A DNA stretch of 64,000 nucleotides from NCBI GenBank assembly GCA_902490585.1, contig CABUEI010000007.1:21706-85705 (forward strand). Direction: 5' to 3'. Below are positions 57,368 to 64,000 of this stretch, piece after piece. The stretch's first letter is position 1; every line of letters begins with the position of its first letter. Both the position numbers and the translations under genes were made by a program. The stretch is from an uncultured Oscillospiraceae bacterium (GTDB lineage: Bacteria; Bacillota; Clostridia; Oscillospirales; Ruminococcaceae). The notes under the pieces are model-generated. The model searched no databases. It was not told the DNA's origin and saw nothing but the letters and a program-made list of their open reading frames with translations.

Positions 57368-58672
57368 ATGGATCTCGGCGGATTTCTGACAGAACTCAGG
57401 ACTACCGATACATATAAGTATCTGGGTAAAATTGAAAAGATAGTCGGAATGACGATCGAGGCGAGCGGTCCGCTGTGCAGTATCGGCGATGTATGCCGCA
57501 TCTACACAAAGGACATGAAATCACATATCCCTGCCGAAGTGGTCGGTTTCAACGAGCATAAGGTGTTGCTTATGCCGTATACAGACCTTGAGGGAATAGG
57601 TCCGGGCAGTATAGTTGACAACACAGGCGACAAGCTGAACGTAAGAGTCAGCGACAAGCTTATCGGGCGAATAATAGATGCACTGGGAAATCCGCTTGAC
57701 GGCGGCGAACCGGTGGAATACACAGACTCGGTGCCGATAGCGGGAGTACCTGTAAATCCGCTCACACGCCCGAAAATACACGAGCCGATCGAACTCGGTG
57801 TAAAGGCAATCGACGGACTGCTCACAATGGGTAAAGGGCAGAGAATGGGCATCTTTGCAGGCTCAGGTGTCGGAAAATCCACACTTATGGGTATGATCGC
57901 CCGAAAGGTAAAAGCCGACCTCAATGTTATAGCACTTGTAGGCGAGCGAGGCAGAGAGGTAAGAGAGTTTATAGAGAACGACCTCGGAGAAGAGGGTATG
58001 TCACGTTCGGTCGTGGTGGTAGCAACATCCGACCAGCCTGCGATGATGAGAAATAAATGTCCGATGACGGCAACGGCAATAGCTGAATACTTCTGTGCTC
58101 GGGGCAAGGACGTACTGCTGATGATGGACAACCTGACACGTTTTGCGATGGCTCAGCGTGAGATAGGCTTATCGACAGGCGAACCGCCTGTAGCAAGAGG
58201 TTACACCCCGTCAATCTACGCCGCAATGCCGAAACTGCTTGAGCGTGCGGGCAACTTTGAAAAGGGCAGTATAACGGGAATATACGCCGTACTTGTCGAG
58301 GGCGACGATACTAACGAGCCCATATCCGATACCGTAAGAGGTATCATTGACGGTCATATAATCCTCAGCCGTAAGATAGCGGCGCAGAACCACTATCCCG
58401 CAATAGACATACTGCCGAGCATCTCCCGACTTATGTCGGCGATAGCGGATCCCGAGCATAAAAAGGCGGCAGGAAAGCTCAGAAACCTGCTCGCACTGTA
58501 CAATAACAACGCCGACCTCATCTCGATCGGAGCGTACAAAAAGGGCACTAATCCGGCACTGGATGAGGCGATAAAGAAGATAGACAAGATAAACGAATTC
58601 CTTATGCAAGGAATGTACGAATCGTTCTCAATGGAGGACACCATAAAGCTGTTAAAAGCGACAGTTTCCTGA
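57368..58672 (+). CDS. fliI: Flagellum-specific ATP synthase FliI
   Basis: A 434-residue F1-beta-like ATPase with P-loop GIFAGSGVGKSTLMG (about 162-176), the EFIEN-DLGEEGMSRSVVVVA segment and Walker B DVLLMMDNLTRFAMAQREIG. It powers export of rod, hook and filament proteins. It is 26 bases after fliH, with AAAGGA before the ATG. Confidence 0.97.
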   Translation: MDLGGFLTELRTTDTYKYLGKIEKIVGMTIEASGPLCSIGDVCRIYTKDMKSHIPAEVVGFNEHKVLLMPYTDLEGIGPGSIVDNTGDKLNVRVSDKLIGRIIDALGNPLDGGEPVEYTDSVPIAGVPVNPLTRPKIHEPIELGVKAIDGLLTMGKGQRMGIFAGSGVGKSTLMGMIARKVKADLNVIALVGERGREVREFIENDLGEEGMSRSVVVVATSDQPAMMRNKCPMTATAIAEYFCARGKDVLLMMDNLTRFAMAQREIGLSTGEPPVARGYTPSIYAAMPKLLERAGNFEKGSITGIYAVLVEGDDTNEPISDTVRGIIDGHIILSRKIAAQNHYPAIDILPSISRLMSAIADPEHKKAAGKLRNLLALYNNNADLISIGAYKKGTNPALDEAIKKIDKINEFLMQGMYESFSMEDTIKLLKATVS

Positions 58673-58684
58673 TAACAATGCGGT

Positions 58685-59137
58685 ATGAAGAAGTTTAATT
58701 TTACGTTGCAGTCGCTGAAAAAGTACAACGACCAGGTGCTTGACAGCGAGAAATCGGTACTCGGCAGACTTAGGGCTGAACTTGCGGAAATGCAGGCGGA
58801 GCTTGATAACAAGACGGCTGAGTACGAACAGAGCATAGACAAGCTCAACGAGCTTGTACGAGGCGGAACCACGGCAATGCGGCTGTCGCTCCACAAGAAA
58901 TATGTGTCCTCGTTACAGCAGGATATATACCGCATAAAAGGGCGTATGGAGCTGAAGCACGAAGAAATCGAGAATCAGTTGCAGAAGGTTATCGACGCTA
59001 CTAAAGAGGTTTCAAAGCTTGAAAAGCTGGAAGAAAAACAGCTTGAGGAGTATAGATACGCCGCTCAGAAGGAGCAGGAGCAGATCATTGAGGAATTCGT
59101 CACAAACGGCTCCTCAAACGGCGGTACAGCACAGTAA
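58685..59137 (+). CDS. fliJ: Flagellar export chaperone FliJ
   Basis: A 150-residue, almost fully helical coiled-coil protein starting MKKFNFTLQSLKKYNDQVLD. That opening and the place after fliI identify FliJ, the central shaft of the export ATPase. There is no clear Shine-Dalgarno site. The start is 13 bases after the fliI stop, so translation is probably coupled. Confidence 0.9.
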   Translation: MKKFNFTLQSLKKYNDQVLDSEKSVLGRLRAELAEMQAELDNKTAEYEQSIDKLNELVRGGTTAMRLSLHKKYVSSLQQDIYRIKGRMELKHEEIENQLQKVIDATKEVSKLEKLEEKQLEEYRYAAQKEQEQIIEEFVTNGSSNGGTAQ

Positions 59138-59141
59138 ATTG

Positions 59142-59170
59142 TTGACATAACGCTTGAAATGTGGTACAAT
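59142..59170 (+). promoter_or_regulatory. Internal promoter before fliK
   Basis: TTGACA (59142-59147) and TACAAT (59165-59170), spacer 17. A 9-bp hairpin, ATTTAACGG/CCGTTAAAT (about 59201-59226), lies in the leader. Confidence 0.75.
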
Positions 59171-59291
59171 ACAAGGTGGAAAGCTGTGCAATTTTCATAA
59201 AATTTAACGGTTAAAACCCGTTAAATATATAAAAGTTGTCGCAACAGAAACACTGTTTGCGGCAATGAATAGCACTGAAAGGGGGTGAGAT

Positions 59292-60800
59292 ATGATGAAT
59301 GGAACAGCAGTATTGCCGGCAAATGTCGCAATGGCGTTTGCAGGCAATGCCGCCACGATCTCGGGTGGGAACTCGCAAAACGGCTCAGGGAGCGGTTCTA
59401 CGGGTGGTTTCTCCGATACGCTGGGTGCTATGGTGACAAGCGGTCAGCAGTGCGATATGAACTCGGCAAGCCGCATGAATACTAAGGATACGGCGATTAT
59501 GACGTGGGACGCACTGAGTGAACTTGCCGAACTTGAACAGAGTGCCGAGGAGCTCAAAGAGCTTCTGAAAACAGCCGAACTTGCAAGCTATTTGCAAGGT
59601 AGCAACCTGCACATTTGTGTTGAAGACTTTCAGGCGGATAATGACGAGTTGACGCAGATTTTATCAGGCTTTGAGGGTGTTTGTGCAACAGGTGATGAAT
59701 CTTGCACAATTGCGCAAAAAACAAGCGGTGAAAACGGGGCATTGCACAATGTATTTGATGCAAATACTACTCCCGATTTACAGAACGGTGAAAAATTACC
59801 TGTAAATTCCAATGAAATCGGTTTTGCTGAAGAAATTCAGGCAAAAACAGCTGAGATTACAGATAATGTAAATCAGACAAATGATAACGTCGGAGTTTCA
59901 ACCGATACTCAGAACGCCGAAAGTATTGCCACCGCAATTACCGATAACTCAGATGTATCGGCAAGCAATGTTATCGGAGCAGAAAGCAATCTTTCCGTCA
60001 CGGATAAGACAGGTCCTGTAACTGACACGGTTAACATCGGCGGACAGGAAACTGCGATACAGTCGGGCGATACGGAAACGGTAAAGGCTGACAACACCGA
60101 ATTTACGGTAACGTCATACGAGAAATCCGATGAAAATGCCGACAACAGTGTAAAGCAGGATATTGCTACGCAGGATGACAACACTCCGAGAATCGCATTT
60201 GCCAAGAGGAACATCGAAAGCAAGAGCGACGAACTGAGAGCAATAACTAAAGGAAACGACGCTGCAAAGTCGGACAGCGACCTTGACGCAGATCAGAAGG
60301 TTACCGACAGGAATTCGGTAAACGATATGAGTGCGAAGGGAGCGGACGTATTCGCAAGAACGGAAAGCCGTTTTGATGAAAGCGGACAGGAAGCGCAGAC
60401 GGTGAGAGTGCCGATAAGCGACATGGCAAGCTTTGTAAGCGAACACGCACCTAAGGCTAACGGCAAGAGTACGATGACGGTTGTACTTACTCCTGAAACA
60501 CTGGGGAAGATCACAGTCCGTATGGTAAACGAAAGCGGAAAGCTGACGGTTGAAATTCTTACAGAGACCCAGGCAGCGAAGGAGCTTTTACAGGCAAAGT
60601 CACAGCAGCTGGCTTATGCGCTCAGAAACGACGATGTTGAGCTTACCTCGTACAAGGTGGAAACCTCACAGGCGGAATTATTCCAAAGAGATTTTGACGG
60701 CAGCAGTAAGAACCCATACAGACAGCAGTCGCACGAAAGTCAGAAGAATGACACGGACGACTTTGACAGTCTTCTGGGCGAAATACAGGCAATGGACTGA
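59292..60800 (+). CDS. fliK: Flagellar hook-length control protein FliK
   Basis: A 502-residue protein; the start is at the ATG after GGGGGTGAG. The long N-terminal region (1-370) is polar and poorly conserved, as expected for the molecular ruler. The C-terminal domain (about 375-480) has MTVVLTPETLGKITVRMVNE and LLQAKSQQLAYALRNDDVEL, the Flg_hook pattern that switches FlhB specificity. The tail is Gln/Asp-rich. It is preceded by its own promoter. Confidence 0.92.
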   Translation: MMNGTAVLPANVAMAFAGNAATISGGNSQNGSGSGSTGGFSDTLGAMVTSGQQCDMNSASRMNTKDTAIMTWDALSELAELEQSAEELKELLKTAELASYLQGSNLHICVEDFQADNDELTQILSGFEGVCATGDESCTIAQKTSGENGALHNVFDANTTPDLQNGEKLPVNSNEIGFAEEIQAKTAEITDNVNQTNDNVGVSTDTQNAESIATAITDNSDVSASNVIGAESNLSVTDKTGPVTDTVNIGGQETAIQSGDTETVKADNTEFTVTSYEKSDENADNSVKQDIATQDDNTPRIAFAKRNIESKSDELRAITKGNDAAKSDSDLDADQKVTDRNSVNDMSAKGADVFARTESRFDESGQEAQTVRVPISDMASFVSEHAPKANGKSTMTVVLTPETLGKITVRMVNESGKLTVEILTETQAAKELLQAKSQQLAYALRNDDVELTSYKVETSQAELFQRDFDGSSKNPYRQQSHESQKNDTDDFDSLLGEIQAMD

Positions 60801-60839
60801 TACGGCAACGGCTTATAAACCGGCATGAAAGGAAAACAG

Positions 60840-61514
60840 ATGGCAGATTTATCAAGTCTTCAGAGTGTACAGTCAAATCACGAAAAGTATAAGGACCTTT
60901 TCAAGAATTCGGGCAAGAACGATACGATAAGCACGGATACGTTCTTCAGTCTGCTTATGGCGGAAATGAGCAATCAGGATCCGCTTGAGCCTACGTCAAA
61001 TACCGAGTTCGTGTCGCAGATGGCACAGTTCACGGCATTACAGGCACAGCAGGACAATCTGAAGTACAGTATGTCAAACTATGCGGCAGGTCTTGTAGGA
61101 AAGACGCTTACAATGAATGCGCAGAGCGACGACGGAACGCTTTTATCGGGCGTATGTACCGGAGTAAACATCAGCGGAAGCGATGTGAAGGTAGTAGTTG
61201 ACGGCAAGCAGTATGATTTATCGGCGGTAAAGGCGATAAGCGATACGGTAAGCAAGGGTACATTACACACGATGACCGAGGCACTGGGATATGTGGGCAA
61301 GGAAGTAACGGTAAAGGTACTCGGCGACGACGGCAAATTCTACTATGCAAAGGGCAAGGTCGAGTCGGCAGAGATGCAGGACGGCGACGCTAAGATCGTG
61401 ATTGACAATTATCTATACTCAATTGACGAGATAGTACACGTCAGCGAAAGCAGTGATAATGCGGCTGACAACGGAAATTCCTCGGCGGACAATGCGGAGG
61501 GCAACAACGAATAA
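60840..61514 (+). CDS. flgD: Flagellar hook capping protein FlgD
   Basis: The start is the ATG at 60840 (MADLSSLQSVQSNHEKYKDL), since AAAGGA lies just before it and within the earlier frame. The product has 224 residues. The N-terminal motif DTFFSLLMAEMSNQDPLEPT and NTEFVSQMAQFTALQ is typical. A beta domain follows, then an acidic Asn/Asp/Glu-rich tail of about 25 residues that is not usual for FlgD. It caps the growing hook. Confidence 0.94.
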   Translation: MADLSSLQSVQSNHEKYKDLFKNSGKNDTISTDTFFSLLMAEMSNQDPLEPTSNTEFVSQMAQFTALQAQQDNLKYSMSNYAAGLVGKTLTMNAQSDDGTLLSGVCTGVNISGSDVKVVVDGKQYDLSAVKAISDTVSKGTLHTMTEALGYVGKEVTVKVLGDDGKFYYAKGKVESAEMQDGDAKIVIDNYLYSIDEIVHVSESSDNAADNGNSSADNAEGNNE

Positions 61515-61532
61515 TCAAAAGGCGGCAGTGTT

Positions 61533-61940
61533 ATGTTGATAAATGAACTGAAACTGCGAAATCTACAGATTTCGACAGGCAACGTTAACACCGCAAAAGC
61601 AGGGAATGCTGAAAAAGCCGCAAACACACAGTCGAGCGGAACATTTGCGGAAGCTCTTCAGAGTGAGCTTGACGCAAGGAACTCGGCGGTAGGCTTTTCA
61701 AAACACGCAATGAAGCGTATAGAAAGCAGAAATATCGAGATACTTGATTCGGATATGCTCCAAAGACTTAATGACGGCATTGAGATAGCCGCAGAAAAGG
61801 GCAGTAACGAAACACTGGTACTTGTAGACAAGACTGCTTTTGTGGTAAGTGTGAAGAACCGCACGGTGATCACAACTATGTCACAGGACGATTTAAAAGG
61901 AAATATTTTTACAAACATTGATTCGACCGTAATTATGTAA
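61533..61940 (+). CDS. Flagellar operon protein, TIGR02530 type
   Basis: A 135-residue protein with the family core FSKHAMKRIESRNIEILDSD and VDKTAFVVSVKNRTVITTMS, then NIFTNIDSTVIM at the end. It is found between flgD and flgE in Firmicutes and spirochaetes. The precise function is not settled; a link to hook assembly is likely. It is 18 bases after flgD. Confidence 0.9.
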   Translation: MLINELKLRNLQISTGNVNTAKAGNAEKAANTQSSGTFAEALQSELDARNSAVGFSKHAMKRIESRNIEILDSDMLQRLNDGIEIAAEKGSNETLVLVDKTAFVVSVKNRTVITTMSQDDLKGNIFTNIDSTVIM

Positions 61941-62021
61941 TACCGGACCGAAAGGAAGTATTCCTTACCCCGAATGACAGACGGGTAAGAGCGGTCGGCA
62001 CAATGGAGAAAGGAACAGATC

Positions 62022-63593
62022 ATGATAAGATCTTTATTCTCAGGCGTGTCAGGATTAAAGACACATCAGCAGAAGATGGACGTTATTGGTAACAACATCG
62101 CAAACGTAAACACAACAGGCTTCAAGACAAGCGTAACGACCTTCCAGGAGGTTTATTACCAGACAAAGAAGAACGGCTCGGCAGGCTCTAACCTCCAGGG
62201 CGGTGTAAATCCCTCTCAGGTAGGTTATGGTACAAAGCTCGGTGCTATAGGTCAGGTAATGGGACAGTCGGGCTTTACATATTCCGACAGTGTTTATGAC
62301 TGTGCGTTATCGGGTGACGGCTTCTTCCAGGTAATGGACGAGGCAGGTAACATCTTCTATTCAAGAGCAGGTGTATTCAACGTAGATAACGCAGGCAACC
62401 TTGTTGACTCAAACGGTAACATGGTACTGGGCGTAAGCGGTGACGCAACCGGCGTTGACGCATCTTCAAACAGAATTACATTCGTAGTTCCCGAAATACT
62501 CGACAACGAGGCTAATTATTCAAAGACAATAACATACAAGGGCGGTTCATATCCTCTCACCGTATCGGCTGACACAGCTACACCCGACGGCAACATATCT
62601 GTCGGATTTGTTGTAGGCGACAGCGACTACGCTTACATGAGCGGTAACAAGCTTGTTGTACAGCTGAACGAAAAGAATGATTATACAAATCTCAACGACC
62701 TTGAGGACGCTGTAACCCGTGCGTGTGAAAACGGCGGTGTAAGCATTGACGGCGTACTTCCGCTCCACTTTGAGCTTGACACTGTTCCTCCTGCCGCTGA
62801 TATTCCTGCAACGGTAGCAAAGAACACAATGAAGCTTGATGACGGAACAAATGCGGCATCACTCACATTCACAACGGTTAACCCCGGTGAATATGCAAAC
62901 AACTACACGATCAATTTAAGATATTCAAAAAACGCAACCGAAACCACGGCAAAGTGGTCGGACAACGGTCTTACGATCAGCGTTCATCCCGGTGCAACTG
63001 TGGCTGACATTCAGGCGGCAATTGACAAGGCGGCAGGCAGTAACGAAAAGTATCAGATGACTGTAACAAGCACCGACTGGGATTCAAACAACTCGGCTGA
63101 TAAGCTTGAATCACTGCTTTCTGTTGACGGTAAGGTTGGTCTTTCAGGCGGTTCAAACAACTTCTTCTCGGATATGGTTGAGCTTCTCGGCAACATCAAG
63201 ATGACAGACGGACGTGTTGCGGCTACTCAGACGGTAAAGGATCTTGACAGCGTATATATCAACGAGGACGGCACTATCTACGGCGTACACAGCGTACACG
63301 GTATTATAATGCTCGGCAGAATTGATATTGTTACATTTGATAACCCCAACGGTCTTGAGCAGGTGGGCAGTTCCTACTGGAGAGAGACACTTTCATCGGG
63401 TGAACCCCAGGTAAACATTGCAGGCGAAAACGGTTCTGCTTCTGTAGTATCGGGTGCGCTCGAAATGTCGAACGTTGACTTATCGCAGGAATTCTCAGAC
63501 ATGATCATCACACAGAGAGGCTTCCAGGCTAACTCAAGAATCATCACAACATCGGATACGATGCTTGAAGAAATAGTAAACCTCAAGCGCTAA
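62022..63593 (+). CDS. flgE: Flagellar hook protein FlgE
   Basis: A 523-residue protein starting MIRSLFSGVSGLKTHQQKMD with the rod/hook motif NNIANVNTTGFKTSVTTFQE. The C-terminus QEFSDMIITQRGFQANSRII and EEIVNLKR completes the D0 helix. The variable middle (about 140-430) forms the outer domains and is larger than in short hooks. GGAGAAAGGA precedes the ATG. It ends the supported genes in the window. Confidence 0.96.
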   Translation: MIRSLFSGVSGLKTHQQKMDVIGNNIANVNTTGFKTSVTTFQEVYYQTKKNGSAGSNLQGGVNPSQVGYGTKLGAIGQVMGQSGFTYSDSVYDCALSGDGFFQVMDEAGNIFYSRAGVFNVDNAGNLVDSNGNMVLGVSGDATGVDASSNRITFVVPEILDNEANYSKTITYKGGSYPLTVSADTATPDGNISVGFVVGDSDYAYMSGNKLVVQLNEKNDYTNLNDLEDAVTRACENGGVSIDGVLPLHFELDTVPPAADIPATVAKNTMKLDDGTNAASLTFTTVNPGEYANNYTINLRYSKNATETTAKWSDNGLTISVHPGATVADIQAAIDKAAGSNEKYQMTVTSTDWDSNNSADKLESLLSVDGKVGLSGGSNNFFSDMVELLGNIKMTDGRVAATQTVKDLDSVYINEDGTIYGVHSVHGIIMLGRIDIVTFDNPNGLEQVGSSYWRETLSSGEPQVNIAGENGSASVVSGALEMSNVDLSQEFSDMIITQRGFQANSRIITTSDTMLEEIVNLKR

Positions 63594-64000
63594 CGGCGGC
63601 GTGCCGCCGCAGGCAATTCCGCCGTTCTAAAGGTCTGATAGCGGCGTAACTTTAGTTACCGGCGGGGCGGCAATGTGACGTTGCGGCTGTGAGCCGCAGC
63701 AAATTCCGCCTTTGCGGCTGTGAGCCGCAGCAAATTCCGCCTTTGAAAATGCTACAGTTTGGCGACGGATAGCGAAACGGCGGGGTTCCGTTGTTGATGT
63801 AAATTACGACTTTGGTTTCATTGCAAAGCTAACAGAGCGTTCATCAAAAGCCAAGAGTTTGACGGAAATTGCAGGTTTATGTGATTTAAATTCAGTTTTA
63901 TAAGGGCAGGCGGAGTGCAGACTCCGCCGTGATGCCCGTTATATCAAACGGTTTTGCGACCGAAAGGAAACCGTTGACAAGCAACGGTTGATATCAATGA
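63594..64000. other. Intergenic region after flgE
   Basis: No gene is supported here. Up to about 63770 it contains the hairpin repeat family in inverted orientation, including a 31-bp tandem pair (63682 and 63713) with GCGGCTGTGAGCCGC. Bases 63904-63937 form a strong two-layer hairpin, GGGCA then GGCGGAGT/ACTCCGCC. A ribosome-site-like AAAGGAAA and a CCGTTG/CAACGG stem stand near the end; the next gene probably starts at or after the window edge. Confidence 0.6.
63682..63743. repeat. 31-bp tandem repeat, inverted hairpin-repeat family
   Basis: Two units of TGCGGCTGTGAGCCGCAGCA and AATTCCGCCTT, each with a GCGGCT/AGCCGC stem. They are reverse complements of the units at 26400-26762. Confidence 0.8.

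Noticed and set aside
63950..64000. Start of the next flagellar gene (flbD) at the ATG at 63997
   Set aside because: Too little sequence, and the only ribosome-like site is about 30 bases upstream.

Overview
The window looks like a chromosome segment of a gut-type Firmicute of the Oscillospiraceae/Ruminococcaceae, with [Eubacterium] siraeum or a close relative as the best guess. The basis is the Gram-positive gene order of the S10-spc-alpha ribosomal cluster, zinc-type adenylate kinase, zinc-type S14 and zinc-type L36, strong AGGAGG ribosome binding sites, sigma-A type promoters, polysaccharide-degrading enzymes with Thr-rich linkers, and sortase-like SPDTG tails. The species is inferred from style, not from a search.

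Layout. 1-2340: small envelope proteins on the minus strand (two lipoproteins, a two-helix membrane protein, a secreted protein). 2351-18317: the complete S10-spc-alpha cluster on the minus strand, rpsJ to rplQ, with secY, adk, map, a KOW protein, infA and rpoA. It has one strong promoter near 18640, a leader of about 300 nt, and structured intercistronic stretches between rpsJ and rplC and between rpsD and rpoA. 18980-20233: a DUF348/G5/3D cell-wall enzyme behind a perfect promoter, a leader of about 160 nt and an array of WalR-type boxes. 21076-22008: a thioesterase-like hydrolase gene broken by one in-frame TGA. 22317-26122: a two-gene operon of paired dynamin-like GTPases with its own promoter and terminator. 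It is the best candidate for a defence or stress system. 26300-26768: a block of hairpin-rich intergenic repeats whose relatives recur at 18809-18979 and 63594-63770.

26769-31203: an operon of two DHHW proteins (AlgX/AlgJ-like), a HAD-IIIC (FkbH-like) phosphatase and an acyl carrier protein, probably for acyl or glyceryl decoration of an envelope glycan. No MBOAT transferase is present in the window. Next come a DUF308 membrane protein with a permuted papain-like domain, RNase P RNA on the plus strand, folC and a NUDIX hydrolase, and a large cytoplasmic GH2 glycosidase. 39130-40648: two secreted NlpC/P60-like lipoproteins that have lost the catalytic Cys and His, the first behind a seven-half-site WalR array. 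41204-46634: a GH5 endoglucanase lipoprotein, an ECF sigma/anti-sigma pair, and two paralogous SPDTG-anchored surface proteins.

46759-51025: a signalling block of ParA plus a ComFB-like protein, then PilZ plus a GGDEF cyclase. It sits directly before a plus-strand flagellar operon, flgB-flgC-fliE-fliF-fliG-fliH-fliI-fliJ-fliK-flgD-(TIGR02530)-flgE (52382-63593). The proximity suggests that c-di-GMP signalling and protein positioning are tied to flagellar function. The last 400 bases hold repeats and a strong hairpin but no gene I can support.
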